A stretch of DNA of 64,000 nucleotides from Blastomyces gilchristii SLH14081 (GCF_000003855.2 NW_003101638.1:123051-187050); one strand, 5' to 3'; counted from the first letter of the stretch, positions 1 through 12,600 are shown. Notes: generated by a model not told the origin, from the letters alone. A program made the numbers and translations.

Positions 1-524
1 ATTAAGTATTAAGTTCTGTCTCAGTTGAGAATAAGAACCTCATATTTAATTAATTTAAATCATACTTCTTCTTTAATCTGACTCTGAGACTATTGTATAA
101 TGCACAATGTATTATAATATACTCAGAATTCTCATTTGTATTGCAGAATAAGTACTCTGTTAAATCAAATCTATCATCAAATCTTTGTATATAGAATTTG
201 AAATAATCATGTCCTAGTTTTAGCTGAATTATGAATGAGAATATTTTCTTTTTACATTTAATTGAACAAGATTTCCACTTTGATTTTATCTCAAATCTTG
301 AATAATGTATGCTCTTCTTTTGTTTCTGTCAGCTTTCATTTCACTTGTTTAAACAAGATTCTTTTATCTTTCTCTTTATAAAAGATCAGAACACTGTTTT
401 TTGAATAGATCTGCTTAATTCTGAAGTCTTTTTTACAGCTGAATCAGTCAATTCATTGCCATGAATATTCATATGAGCAGAAACTGAATGCAGATGAATT
501 ATCAGTTTAGATATTCTTCTCTTT
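1..524 (-). mobile_element. LINE 3' fragment (Tad1-like), 5'-truncated
   Basis: This stretch is the reverse complement of about 4050-4595 in the LINE copy further right. Shared blocks include the region coding for the RNase H segment with HWVPAHMNIHGNELADSA and the downstream Cys/His-rich tail. Homology stops abruptly near 524, inside the RNase H region, as expected for 5' truncation by target-primed reverse transcription. The 3' end lies outside the window, so no target duplication can be tested. No intact frame survives. Confidence 0.8.
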
Positions 525-1197
525 TGAACTACAGATGCTAGTCACCTGCAGAATGCATCTTAAGCTAATTACATTTAATTCTCTATAATTAACTGATCAT
601 CATGTCTGTTCTCTCGGGCCAGTTACTAATTTTCAGAGGTGTTAGTTAGTGACTATCACTGCTCACTTGATGATGTATATACTAAGCTTTCAGTTGCTGA
701 TCTCAGCCTCATTAGATGTCTATAGACCTATCAATCAGCTGTTGTGACCTCATTTCATATTAGAGACTAATCATAGACTTGATGACTGCAGTTCTCTCTG
801 TCAGTATTAGAGCTTGACAGAGAGCTTGCAGGCTCTAGTCTATCAGAGTGCTCTGTCTAGAGCCTAGATACACATCTAGACCTGCTAGTCAGATGATTCT
901 TAAAATCATTTTCTATATTTGAGAGAAAGCTAGGCTCTGATGACAGCTCTAGTTAGAAACTCACTTAAGTAGTGTATAATCACTATATTAGGCTTGACTC
1001 TATATCATTAGAACCTTGACAGGTGCATAGTAGAATAGTGAGATATTAACATCTCATACTAGTTCTGATAAGTGTTCACAGAATCTCACTTAACTAGTGA
1101 CTTGACTTACAGTAGAGAGTTCTACCCTGCACAAAGCCTTACTAATTAAGCTCAGCTTCTATTACATGAGGGCTTTCATGAGTAAGAAGTAGCAGAT
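525..1197. other. Unassigned mutated sequence
   Basis: No recognisable coding region. It is less AT-rich than its neighbours and unusually dense in CTAG-containing short palindromes (for example around 815-890), with almost no CG, CC or GG outside one patch near 616. It may be decayed repeat or spacer; I could not match it to any other part of the window. Confidence 0.4.
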
Positions 1198-1277
1198 GTC
1201 AGTGATGAGATTCGAACTCATGCATCTTTAATGTGTGCAGTCTTGATTATCAGTCTTATCAACTGAGTCACGCTGAC
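1198..1277 (-). tRNA. Decayed tRNA-like sequence, probably tRNA-Leu type
   Basis: Read on the minus strand, this 80 nt sequence starts GTCAGCG and ends CACTGAC. Six of seven acceptor pairs match, and the mismatch is repaired by reversing a single G-to-A change. The T arm is perfect (ATGAG-TTCGAAT-CTCAT). The length and the segment before the T arm suggest a long variable arm as in Leu/Ser tRNAs, and a TCAAGA loop suggests anticodon CAA, which is tentative. The D arm is poor. It abuts exactly the broken end of the hAT copy at 1278. It could be a mutated tRNA gene or the head of another tRNA-derived SINE. Confidence 0.5.
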
Positions 1278-1443
1278 GCATTATCAGTTATAATTGTAAG
1301 AAGACTGAGACTAATATCTCAATAGTTATTTTTAATCACTGTTATTAATATCTCTGTTATATAATTCTTAGTATAACTACTGATTAATAATTTAAATTCA
1401 ATTAATATCTCTTAATAAGTTCAGTTCTCATCAATATAATAAC

Positions 1444-1478
<35 letters not shown>

Positions 1479-1480
1479 TT
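1444..1480. repeat. TTA microsatellite (SINE tail)
   Basis: About a dozen perfect TAT/ATT triplets forming the 3' tail of the minus-strand SINE. Confidence 0.9.
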
Positions 1481-1829
1481 TCATTATACTCATATGCAAG
1501 CAGAGCTTATGATGAGTTCTTGCGTGATGTTAAATACAGGTTAAGTATTAGTTATACAGGAGGAAATACAGGTGTTGAGACCATGTCAAGATAACAAGAA
1601 CATAGGAAAATACAAAGAAGTGACAATTAGATACATGTGATAATAACTTCTCAGCTCAGAAACATAGAGTGATTCATTGAAGTGATTTGTACACCTCTGT
1701 ATTTATTAGAAATCTGACATGCTTGAGTTCCGGATTTAATGTATTCTCTGCGGGTTTCAAACTCACATGCCTTGGTTTCCCACGCCAAGGCGCTACCGGG
1801 TGGCCGCATTAATCATTGAGCCACCGGGG
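1444..1829 (-). mobile_element. tRNA-derived SINE-like element, copy A
   Basis: An element of about 386 bp flanked by a 15 bp direct repeat, catcaatataataac, at 1429-1443 and 1830-1844. On the minus strand the head resembles a tRNA: a box A-like TGGCTCAATGAT is followed by a box B-like GAGTTTGAAACC. The tail is a long ATA/AAT run (1444-1480 on plus). It is nearly identical to 48861-49244. The hAT copy B has the uninterrupted target at about 49766-49781. No protein is encoded. Confidence 0.85.
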
Positions 1830-3512
1830 CATCAATATAATAACATGTAACTCTTATAAATATAAGATTGTTTATACTAGTTTATGCATTTACTGTGAGA
1901 GATACTCTTTAATAATTTTTCAACTCTGTTTCTAGATATTGCATATTAACTTTATAGTGTGTCTTAAGATTGAACTGAAGACATGATCAATGTGAAATAT
2001 GAAGATTTAAATTAAGTATTTGAAGAAGTGTTCAGAATTCAGAATTTTCAATTAATTAAAGAGAAAGATTCAGAGATTTATACATATGAAGTAATTATTC
2101 ATAAAAGTTATCAGATAAGAGTTGTGAAATCAGAGTACTAATACATGATTATTTTTACATAATTTTCTTCAAATTAGAAAGTTAGTATTATTAAAAATTA
2201 TTATCTGATAGAGTAACTTATCAGCTCAGTAGTAATTTTCTGTTTATTTTTCTTTTATTATCTGTATTCTGATAACTTCAGATGTTAGAAAATTTCATCA
2301 GAGCTATGATCAGTTTATAATAAATGTTTCTGAATGAAGTTATAGTGCTTATAGTTAAGAGATGACTCTTCAGTAATCTGTAATACAATCTATTGATAAT
2401 TATTTCATAGTTTATCTCAATTTTTATATTGAGTTTTTCATAAATTTTGTGACCTGAAATCAGATGTGAAGAATAAAGTAATTATTTATTATAATTGAAA
2501 GAGAGCATTCTGTATTGAATTATAAATAATATAGACTTTGTGATTTACAGTAATTTCTTAAAGAGTTTGTGAATCTTTAATAGAAGTAAAAGAAGTGAAA
2601 GAAGTGAATTCAGAAGATATAATAAATATTTAAGAAAGATAATAATTTATTTTTAATAAAGAAAATAACTGATTACTGATATATGTAATAAGAATTATTA
2701 TAAGAGAAAATAATCTTCTTTCTTAGCTTAGTTATAATTTTAGTACTAACTCAGATTAAATATTATCAATGTATAAAAGTAAATAAACAATCTTGATTAA
2801 TCTCTGTTATATTTCTTAAAATATATTAATATTGTGAAAGAAAGTGTTATTAAATTATGTTATCAGATAATATCATTAAAAATATATTAATATTGTAAAT
2901 ATCAATATTGAAAAAATGTTGATACTTATCTATTATAGTGATTTGTGAATTATGATTATTAAATATATATATATATATTATTTCTGACATTCATTACAAC
3001 TTGTACAATAATTTTTGAAAACTTAAAATTAATTTCAATTATTAATAATTATGAACTTATAACTAATTACTATAAAAAGAAAAAACTTTTTCTACTTATA
3101 TCTTTCTTCTCTTTCTATTCTTCTTATCATTCTTTATAATTCACTTCTCATTTTTATTCTTCTTCTTCTTCTTCTCATCTGAGATGATAATTATCTTAAA
3201 ATCTCTCTCTGCTGTCTTCTCAGAGAGTTCTCACTGCTTTTTCTTAGTCAGGTCAATCTGCATCTTAAAATCCTGCATTTTCTGATTCACTGTCTTGAGT
3301 TTCATCTTAGCAGTAAGTAGATTGATATATTCAGAGAGCAGAGCTGTCTTCTCAATATTCTGAATCATGAAGTGCATTTAAGATCTGAACAAGGTCTTAA
3401 TTCTCTTCTTCTCTGTCAGCTTCTGCTAATTAATCAGAGAACAGAAGTATTATTAAAAATCATTATCTCTTAATAAATAAAAAACTTATTAGTTTTAACT
3501 TCTTTATCTCAT

Positions 3513-5062
3513 CTTGATTGAAATGAAAATAATTCTTCAAAGAAAATGCCTTCTCAACTGTACAGACTATTCTCTCTGATTAAAAATCAATTTTCTTCTT
3601 TAAATGTTGAAAAAGTTGATCATGAGAAGTTATCTCCCTGGAGAGAAAAGCTTGAATCTCTTATAGACTTACAAATAAGTGAACTATCAAAAGAGAAAGA
3701 ATATGAACAGCATTTGAAGAGAATTTCTACAATCAATATAAAGGACTCTATTCTGATTTATTCAGATGGCTCAAAAAATGAGAACTTGAATAGATTAGAT
3801 GCAGGCATTGCTTATACTGAAGATAATATCAATTTTATCTCAGATTTCTGGAATCTAGGCTCTGAATGTGAAGTCTTTGATGCTGAACTATTTGCAATAG
3901 TGAAAGCTTTCAAACTCATTGAAATAAAATCTCATAAAAGAGGAAATTGTTTGAAAGAGGCATGAATATTCTCTGATAGTCAAGCTGCTTTAAAAAGACT
4001 TAGAAATAGTCAGATTCATAATGATCAAATGAATCTTGAACTGATCTTAAACTCTATTTTGAAAATTCAAAAGAGAAGAACATCAAAGCTGATAATTCAT
4101 CTGCACTGGGTTCCTGCTCATATGAATATTCATGGCAATGAATTGGCTGATTCAGCTGCAAAAAAGGGTGCAGAATTAAGCAGATCTATTCAAAAAATTG
4201 TGTCCTGGTCTTTTATAAAGAGAAAAATAAAAGAATCTTGTTTAGACAAGTGAAATGAAAGCTGGCAGAAACAAAAGAAGAGTATACATTATTCAAGATT
4301 TGAAACAAAACCCAAGTGAAAATCTTGTTCAATTAAATGTAAAAAGAAAATATTCTCATCTATAATACAGCTGAAACTAGGACATGGCTATTTCAAATCT
4401 TATATACAAAGATTTGATGATAGATTTGACTCAATAGAATGCTCATTCTGCAATACAAATGAGAATCCTGAGCATATTGTAATGCACTGTGCATTATACA
4501 ATAGTCTCAGAGCCAGATTGAAAGAGAAGTATGATCTAAATCAATTAAATATGAGATTCTTATTCTCAACTGAGACAGGAATTAAATACTTAATAGACTT
4601 TCTATCAGAAACTCAAGCAGCTACAAGAAAATGGCTAAATTCAGAATTATCTGAATATGAAGAGGAGGAAATCAACCAGATATAGTCTGTTAAAACAGCT
4701 ATATACTATCTTTTAATAATTTGTTTTGTTACAGTCTTTCTTTATTTTATCTTTTCATTTCAATTTCTTTCTGTCTATCTATTTAATGTGTCTATCTTTA
4801 AGACTGTGTTCTCTTTTCCTTTGTCATGATATTGTCAAATGGTTTCAAAGTATGAGATGATGTTAAAACACTGCAATTTGTAAACAGTTTTTGTATTCTG
4901 AGCTGGAATTTTCTGATTTTGCATATCTGAAATTGATGAATGTATAATAGTTAACTTTACAGATATAGGAAAAACCCTGAGAACTAAAAGTTCTCAGGTA
5001 GATGTCATAGTCTCTGACTGCATACATCTATAATTGAAGAATAATAATAATAATAATAATAA
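3513..5062 (+). mobile_element. 5'-truncated LINE (Tad1-like) with target duplication
   Basis: A 1.55 kb insertion flanked by the 14 bp direct repeat aacttctttatctc at 3499-3512 and 5063-5076, ending in an (AAT)n tail. The hAT copy B has the unoccupied site, in the opposite orientation, at 47688-47701. It carries the C-terminal part of a non-LTR retrotransposon ORF2: RNase H and a terminal Cys/His motif. The reverse transcriptase part is absent, so this is a dead-on-arrival insertion. Its tail ends GAAGAATAATAAT, like the SINE tails in this window. Confidence 0.9.
3546..4685 (+). pseudogene. LINE ORF2 C-terminus: RNase H plus CCHC-like tail
   Basis: Three open stretches (3546-3965, 4029-4253, 4482-4685) form one broken frame. 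The first contains ILIYSDGSKN, with the first acidic residue of RNase H, and a later DAELFAI, with the Glu of the second motif. After a TGA that looks like a mutated Trp codon comes SDSQAALK, with a further catalytic Asp, then HWVPAHMNIHGNELADSAAK with the conserved His and final Asp. About 4440-4490 encodes CSFCNTNENPEHIVMHC, the zinc-binding motif typical of Tad1-type LINE C-termini. Stops at 3963 and 4252 inactivate it. It is much less mutated than the surrounding hAT, so it arrived later. Confidence 0.85.
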
Positions 5063-5530
5063 CTTCTTTATCTCTTATTTTAATATTCTCTTAATCTTCT
5101 TCTATCACTGTTTATTTACAGTAATACTCTTCTTCTCTCTCTCTCTCTTCATCTTAGTCTCAAACTATTCTCAGAACTTCTTCTAATCTTATTACTACTG
5201 TATAAGACTCTTTACTATCTTCTTTTTCAATCTCTTACAGATGATGTTATCTGTATTATTTCTATACTTAGTTCAGTCTAAATCTATTAGAAGTATTACT
5301 TAAAATTGTTATTATTCTACTCTCTTACAGAGTCTCTTCAAGATCTTATAACATATCTTATAATCTATCTCTTCTCACTTAAACATCTTCTTCTTCTCTC
5401 TCTTCAATCTATGATAGTACTCACGCGTCTTAATAGTCTGCAGAACCGCTGAATATTTGAAGAGAGATAATATAATTGATTTCAGTAAGTGTTGAAGAGA
5501 GGTAAAGGCAGAAGAGATGATCAGAAATGA

Positions 5531-5637
5531 TATAATAATAATGATAATAATAATAATAATAATAATGATAATAATAGTAATAATGATAATGATGATAATG
5601 ATAATAATAATGATAATAATAATAATGATAATGAAAG
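5531..5637. repeat. AAT/GAT microsatellite tract
   Basis: Imperfect run of aat, gat and aag triplets, the inverted equivalent of 47093-47232 in hAT copy B. It belongs to the transposon rather than to a host locus. Confidence 0.85.
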
Positions 5638-6740
5638 AGAGAGTGTATTGAAATATATTACTAACTTATTAAATATAGAGAGACTTAAAGAAAATATTAA
5701 CAGCTTTCAGAGATGTACAGAAACAGCTACAGTGTTGTATAGTAATATCATCTTCATTTAATACATACACTGTTGATATTCTTTATATACAGTTATTATA
5801 TAATCTGTATTAGAGACACATGCAGAAAACAGATCTTTATTACTAGAATAAATGATTACAACAATTCTCTGTTTTCATATTATAAAGATAAGTTATTCTC
5901 AATTCTTTCTTCTCTCTTTTCTCTTCTTTAATCAATCACTAATTTCAAGCTGATATGAAAACTATTAAAACACTCTCAGAAACTCCCAAATTGAAGAGTA
6001 TAGACTAATTAAATTTCAAATGTAGAAGAAATCAAATTATCTTTTACAGATTCAATTACTCACTTTCTTCTCAAATAAAACAGCAGTTGCATTCCCTTCT
6101 CTCCTCTCTCAATCAAATGAAACATGACTTGTGAAAAGTGAGTATTATATCAGATTATAATAACTAACACAGTCTCAGCATGCAGAGCTGTATACACACA
6201 GTGTATATTGAACTGAGAGACTGTATAAGTTATAAATCAGTGACAGTATTTCAGAGAGAGCTGTGCAGTGTGAAAAAGCTGTAATTCTTAGTTACATACA
6301 CAGAGAGTGAATCATCACAGTAAGTGTATATACATTGCATGAAAGTAATACTTTTTAATAACACTCAGTCTCTGATATTATGAAAATATAGTCTCTTCAT
6401 GAGATTTATTTTTATCAGAAGTCAGAAAATCTTATATTCTTCAAGATCATCTTTACATATCTTGTTTATAAAATTAATAAGAGAAATCATCAATTTCAGC
6501 ATTCTATTCTTAATATTATTCAAGTGACAGCAGAGTTCAGTCTGATCATACTTTTTAAGTATATATTTTCTAATTATTCACATTTATACAGATATATACT
6601 GATTATTTATTAAATAATATTAAGATAATAACTCATCACAGCTGTGTTATTCTCACTATAAGAGATACACAGTTAATAATAAATATTATAAAGACTTTGA
6701 GAAGTAAGTATTTTGAAAATACTGCAGTTCTGCAATCTTG

Positions 6741-6892
6741 ATTTTTTGTATTTTTATTTTTTATTTTTTTCTTTTTCTTTTCTTTTTTTTTCTTTCTCTT
6801 TCTCTTTTTTTTTATTGTGATTTTTTCTTGTTTTTATTTTATTTTTTATTTTTTTGTTTGTTTTTATATGTTATATTTTTTTTATAATTAAA
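6741..6892. repeat. Poly-T tract of hAT copy A
   Basis: About 150 bases almost entirely T with single A, C or G interruptions. It matches the poly-A tract at 45865-45997 in the inverted copy B, so it is an internal part of the element rather than a retroposition tail. Confidence 0.85.
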
Positions 6893-7361
6893 ATTATATG
6901 AATTATAATCTGTATTTAGAAAAGTAATAATATTTGATAACACTCTTTGTTAAATTTTCAACAAATGAGCACTATATTATGATATTATGTAAGTGAGAAA
7001 TGATTTCATAATCTTATTTAATATCATTCTCAATAATGAGATCAGAATGAAAATGTAATTAAGAATTCAAATATATTCTTTATCTGAGACTAGATTTTTA
7101 TTTGAAAAGTGAATCTGAGATCTTTAATATTTGAAATAATGTGATTTGAAATCAATGTAATGAACACAAATCATGATCAGAAGTAATACATTTAGGCAAT
7201 ATAATAACTGTAAAGTTTGATTCTGGTCTCAGACACGGTCACACGGTCAGTCTAGTTAAGATTACTAGATATTTAATACTGTTACTACTTGACTTATTTC
7301 ATTAATTTTTATATATTAATAATACAAGTAGAGATTCTTAATTAATATTATGCATCTGAGG

Positions 7362-7464
7362 TGTGGCGGGCTGCGCCCGATCAATTATATAGACTATTTC
7401 ATTACACTTCACAGATTTCAACCGCTTCATTCTCAAACGCGTACACTCTGATTCTCAGTCATTC
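7362..7464 (+). repeat. Gypsy-1 5' LTR, left part
   Basis: Begins tgtggcgggctgcgcccgat, less mutated than the mate at 20091 (tgtgacaggctgcatctgat). It stops at cattc (7460-7464), the duplicated target of Gypsy-2; the LTR resumes at 14743. Confidence 0.9.
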
Positions 7465-7721
7465 TGTAAGAATAAGTGCTCGCAGGTGATTATTCGGGTG
7501 TTTGCAGCTTGGCGTGATATGTACTCTTAACTACTAGAAGTATTCACAGTAGAAAGATAAATATAGAGGTTAAATGTATAATAGCATTCAAGCTGAGTTG
7601 TGAATAGTATTCATGAACTTCAGTCTATATAGTTGTATGTAGTCAAGAGTCACTAACTCTATTGATTACATGAGATATAGAAATAGAAATAAAGAATTCA
7701 TAAGAAGTGAGATTTCTTACA
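7465..7721 (-). repeat. Gypsy-2 3' LTR
   Basis: 257 bp, the same length as its mate at 14486-14742. The two halves are mutated unequally: the start here keeps cgcagg and cgggtg that are caca and cagg in the mate, while its last 80 bp are more mutated than the mate's. Confidence 0.9.
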
Positions 7722-9560
7722 TATCTCTCCCTCTCTAAGACTTCATCTGTGAAGTCTTTCACTGAGTGACTTCATAGAATCAGCTCAGCACTGCAGTAAT
7801 ACTCACTAAAAATTCTTCAGATCTATAAAAAAAACCTCAGTGAGAAAAAAATCTCTTATTATTATAAAGAGAAAAGAGTCTGTTACTCAGTTTCTTATTC
7901 TATGAGATTCTTTATAATCTACAGATTCTTCTCTGACTATCACACAGATTTATCTCTTATCTTTCATACAGAAGAGTTTCAGTTGACTCTTAATTATTTT
8001 CACAAGATTCTTATGTGATTATTATATAGATTCATCTTATAGATGAATCACTCTCTGTAAGATTATTCTCATTAAAGAGAAGTATTTATAAGTTAATCTT
8101 TCACTTATTCTTATAAATCATTGTTCTTTAACACTGTAGAATTGTGAGAAATTTCTCATTCTTTTACTAACTCTGTAGAATTGTAGAATTAAGATATTCA
8201 TAGTCTGCAATCACTCTTTATAATTATATAGAAAGATTCAGATCTGTGATTTATAATCACTCTTTATTTACTAAAGTGATCTGACTATTTCATGAAATCA
8301 CTTACAGTGTAAGTAAATCTCTCTAAAGTAGTATAAATATCTCAGATCTGTCTGTGAAATCTCATCTTCTTTTCTCTTTTTCTGTAACAGCTCTCATTCT
8401 CACAATCTGTAACAGCTCTCATTCTCACAAACTGTGAGTATTTTCATTCATTCATAAAGTATTTTTACTCAGATGATAGAGAGAGAGTGTTTCTGATAAT
8501 ATCTATATATTAATTCAAGAACTTCTCAAGAATAGAAAATTTCTTTAATTTTAATATCTTGTAAATAATGTCTGACTGCTGCTGAGCTTCTTATGAACAT
8601 TCTCATAACTTCTCTAATTACTTTTTACCAGCTGATGAAGCAGAGATATCACTGCTCATAACAGTGTCTTCATTTCTTTCAATTCTGCTACTGCACTCAA
8701 TCTTCAGATCAGTGATTAATCTCATATCTCTCTCAGATCAGTCTCTGACTCTAAGCAGCACAGTTCTCTTCTTTACTGTAAGTCTTCTTATAAGTAATTT
8801 CTTACAGACTCTACCTAACAGTTCTTATAAAGCTTCTGATGTTGTCAGTGTCTTCTACAGTCTCATAGGCCTATAATCACTCTCTCTCTGCCCACACAAT
8901 CTCTGATCAGACATATGCAAATATGCCTAGGTTTTCTATCAATGATCCTCGCGCTGCGGCGCATTTTCACAATCTCATTGTCAATGAAAGATGAGTCCCT
9001 GAGTACCTGCAAAATCCAGATAATCAAGGTAATATGAATATCATGAATTCATGACAGGAGTTGATCTGAGCAGATGAGCCTTCTCTTCATATCTTAATTA
9101 TTTCCAGACTGAATACTTCAGTATAACTGAAAAAGCAGACACAGCTTTATAAGAGATATCTGATCACATATACAGATGATCAGTTCTCAAGACTCTGCTA
9201 CAACTGTATACATTCTGATATTCAGCTCTTCTAAAGTCTATGCATTTCTAACAGTCTTTATATCAAATGTAACAATTATCTGTATTACAGATATAATACT
9301 CTCTACTTCTTTAAAGAAGAAAATTAGTAGTTATAAGAGAGTTAAGTATCACAGATATTATAAATATAAGTTTGAGTTTTCTTTATTTTTTCTTTATTGA
9401 TCTCTAAATTGTGTTTACAGTCCTGTTTTTATTTTCTTATTTTTTAGCTTTAATAAGAGTATGATTTCTTCTTTTCTTATATACACTGCAGACTGTTCAT
9501 CTCAGTAGAAACCTATTATCTTATAAACTAGAGCTTATAAATGACAGTGTTAATATCTTT
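7722..9560. other. Extra 3' region of Gypsy-2 with antisense open frames
   Basis: It lies between the Gypsy-2 chromodomain and the 3' polypurine tract. Plus-strand open stretches, opposite to the element's genes, occur at 8664-8876 and 9176-9400. The patch 8891-9010 is the least mutated part of the element, with CG-rich text (ctcgcgctgcggcgc) and a plus-strand reading PRFSINDPRAAAHFHNLIVN. I do not recognise the protein. It may be an additional antisense ORF of the retrotransposon or captured sequence. Confidence 0.4.
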
Positions 9561-9639
9561 ATTATAATCAGGTTCTTAGTGAAGACTGTGTTATTCTGAC
9601 TTATCAGAATTCATAGTATAAAAGTTATATCTCAGCTTC

Positions 9640-12600
9640 TGTAGATATCTTATCTATCTGAATAATTTTCAAGTAAACTCATTCATCTTATCAGAATATT
9701 CTTATCACTGAATCTTGAATCAGAGCTTGTGATCTTACTTCTCTGAGTTAATAATTCTTTTGATCTGATATTCTCTTTCACTTTCTAGTACTTTATAAAT
9801 AGAGTGATGAGTCACAGAGTTCTCTTCTGAAAATTCCTTATATTCACAGAGTAAAGAGATATGAAAAACATTATATATTTATAACTTATATAATAGTTTC
9901 AATCTGTAGAACTGTAAGCTAACTTTCTTCATAATCTTATAAGACTCTATCTATAAGAGATTTAGCTTCTTACTAAATCTCTATATAATAATATTTTCTA
10001 AACTTAGTCAGACTCTATCATCTTTCTTGAAACTCTTTGCAATGTGCTTGAAGTCATAGTATCTCTTCTAATACTCTTGAGTCTTTCTCAAGAATTCATG
10101 AGCTTTCTCTCAGATCTTCTGAATTCTCTCAGTCTGTTCACAGATATTATCACACTCTATAGTATACTCTTGCAGATTTATTAAGATTATTTATAAATGA
10201 GTCTTAGTAAGTATCTCAAAGAGGGTTTTATCTGTACTGACATGCTTTAAGTTGTTGTATACAAACTCTGTAAGTGATAATTAATACACTCAGTCATTCT
10301 GATTATAATTAACAAAGCACTGCAGATACTGTTTCAATATACTTATTAGATATTCTATCTAATCATCTGTCTGTTGATAAAAAGCTGTACTTAGATCTCA
10401 TAAAATCTTCAGTATAGTTATCAGATTAGATCAGAATTCTTCTATAAAGATTGATTCTCTATCTGAGACAATATTCACAGATAATTCATATAACTGAATC
10501 ATATTATGAATAAAGATATAAGTCAAATTCTTTGACTTCAAGTTCTTACAGATGAATATAAAGTGTGTTATCTTGATAAAGTAATTCACTATTATCAGCA
10601 CACTGTCAAAGCAGACATCATATGTGTTCTTACTTTCAGAGAGACTTATAAGAGTATTCATTTCTAGCTGTTTTCAAGGTTTCTATGAGATAAATAGAGA
10701 AATAAGTTCTTCATATAATCTGACCTGTACTACTCACAAATCCTGATAAATAATATAAGAATTCACTATCTTCTTTATAAGTTCTCACATCTTCAGTCAG
10801 AAGTATTTCTTTATAAGCAACTCATGAGTTCTAGTATCTGTAAAATAATTCACTAGAGAAGAGTCATAATACCTTTTAATAAGTTCTATATATAGAAACT
10901 CATTCATAAGTATATAAATTCAGTTCTCTCTTTACAAGAGGTTATTTAAGTCTCTTCAATTCTTTATTTCTGTAGAATTGATCTCTGTTATGAGTAGTTT
11001 CTGAATATACTGAGTATATTCATTCTTCAGTTGTAGTTCAGACAATCTGAATAAAAGATCTTATAAAGACTTATACTCTGTTTCTTCTTACATCAGATCT
11101 TCTACAGTGCTTCTTAAAATTTACAAACTCTTCAGATTATAGATACTCTCTTCAAGAATTCTTACAGAGATTCTCAGAGTGTTGACTCTCAGTGTTATAA
11201 AGAGTAGTTATACAAGCTTCTCTTCTCTCTTTTTTCTCTTCTCTCACAGAGAATTGAGAGACTCTTCAGTTAATCTCTTTGCAACACTCAGTCTGAACAT
11301 TCTGTGAAGCTTTTCTATCTTCTCTAATCTCTCTATATCTATCATGCTGATCTTCTTAATATAGTCTGATCTGTGAGAGAATCTGTCTGCTGAGTTCTTA
11401 GTTCTCTTGATATATTCTATCTTAAATCAGAACTCACTCAGTCTCTGAGCTCAGTGAATCTGCTATTGTAAGAGTTTCTTGATTAAAGTAAACTATTATA
11501 AGCTATTATAATCAGTTTTAACAGTAATCACTCTTATAAGACTCTCAAAGTAGTGATATTAATAATGAAAGAATTTCACTATTATAAGAAGCTTCTGATT
11601 ATAAATATTATAGTTAATCTTCATAAGTTATATCTTCTATAAGAAAAAGATTACTAAAACTCAGTTCTTATTTAACTATAGTTATAAGACTATTTCTGAA
11701 ATCATAAAGAAGAAGATATCTATCTTTAATCTAGTTAAGAGTAAGAGATCAAAGTGAAACAGTATCACTATATCTATAAATATCTGTTTTAATCTTACAA
11801 AGATCTCATAAGCTTCTGAGATAAGAAAGTTCTTACAGTTCTCTCTTCTTAATAATCTTTTCATTCTCTATTTATGAGATGACTTCTTCTTATTTTCACT
11901 CTTCAGTATGTCTGTAAGAGTCAAGAAGATTCTTATAAATATAAAGATAAACTGTCTATAGAAATTCATAAAGCTCAGAAAGATCTGAATCTTATAAATA
12001 CTAGTTAGCTTCAGTTATGATAAAATAGTCTCAATTTATAAAGATTTCATCTGAATATTATCTGCAGTAATTATATATTCTAGAAAATTAATCTAACAGA
12101 CACTGAAGTTGTACTTTGTAAGCTTAATATACAGTTCTATCTCATCTAAGATCTTTAATATACTTTGAATATACTCAGTGTGTTCTTTCTTCTTTACAGA
12201 GTATATTATCACATCATTCAGATATATTATTATAAAGACATTCAGATATATATAAAGTGTTTTATTAATAAAAGACTGAAATATCATGAGAATATTAGTC
12301 AGACTAAAAGATATCACTAGATATTCAAATAATCTCAGTACAGTTCTAAAGACAGTCTTTTATTCATTCTCAGACTGTATTCACAGTCATGTATATACAT
12401 TGATTATATTCAGTTATATGAATATAACAGCTTCTGTAAGACAGTTAATTACATTCTCAATTAGAGATAGAGAGTAGTAACTCTTTATTATCTTAAAGTT
12501 CAGATTGCAGTAGTCTATATATAATCTGAGATCTTTATTCTTCTTCTTTATAAATATTACAGAGGCTTCTGTAAAGATCTGTGAAGATTAAATAAAGTCA

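Larger units (their letters stand above)
1278..7254 (-). mobile_element. hAT-like DNA transposon, copy A (truncated)
   Basis: This is the inverted paralogue of hAT copy B on the right side of the island (45501 to about 49925). Matching landmarks are a long poly-T/poly-A tract, an ATA/TTA microsatellite, a TA run and the terminal sequence. The element end is at 7254, where the minus strand reads TAGACTGACCGTGTGACCG; copy B has TAGACTGATTATGTGACCG, so the two differ only by C-to-T and G-to-A changes. The other end is cut at 1278, exactly where copy B encodes the conserved TDNA of the hAT catalytic core. It contains two later insertions (SINE at 1444-1829, LINE at 3513-5062) that copy B lacks. 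Confidence 0.75.

Noticed and set aside
5041..5640. Triplet repeats considered as a CRISPR-like or satellite array
   Set aside because: Simple-sequence microsatellites without spacer structure; one belongs to the LINE tail, the other to the hAT.
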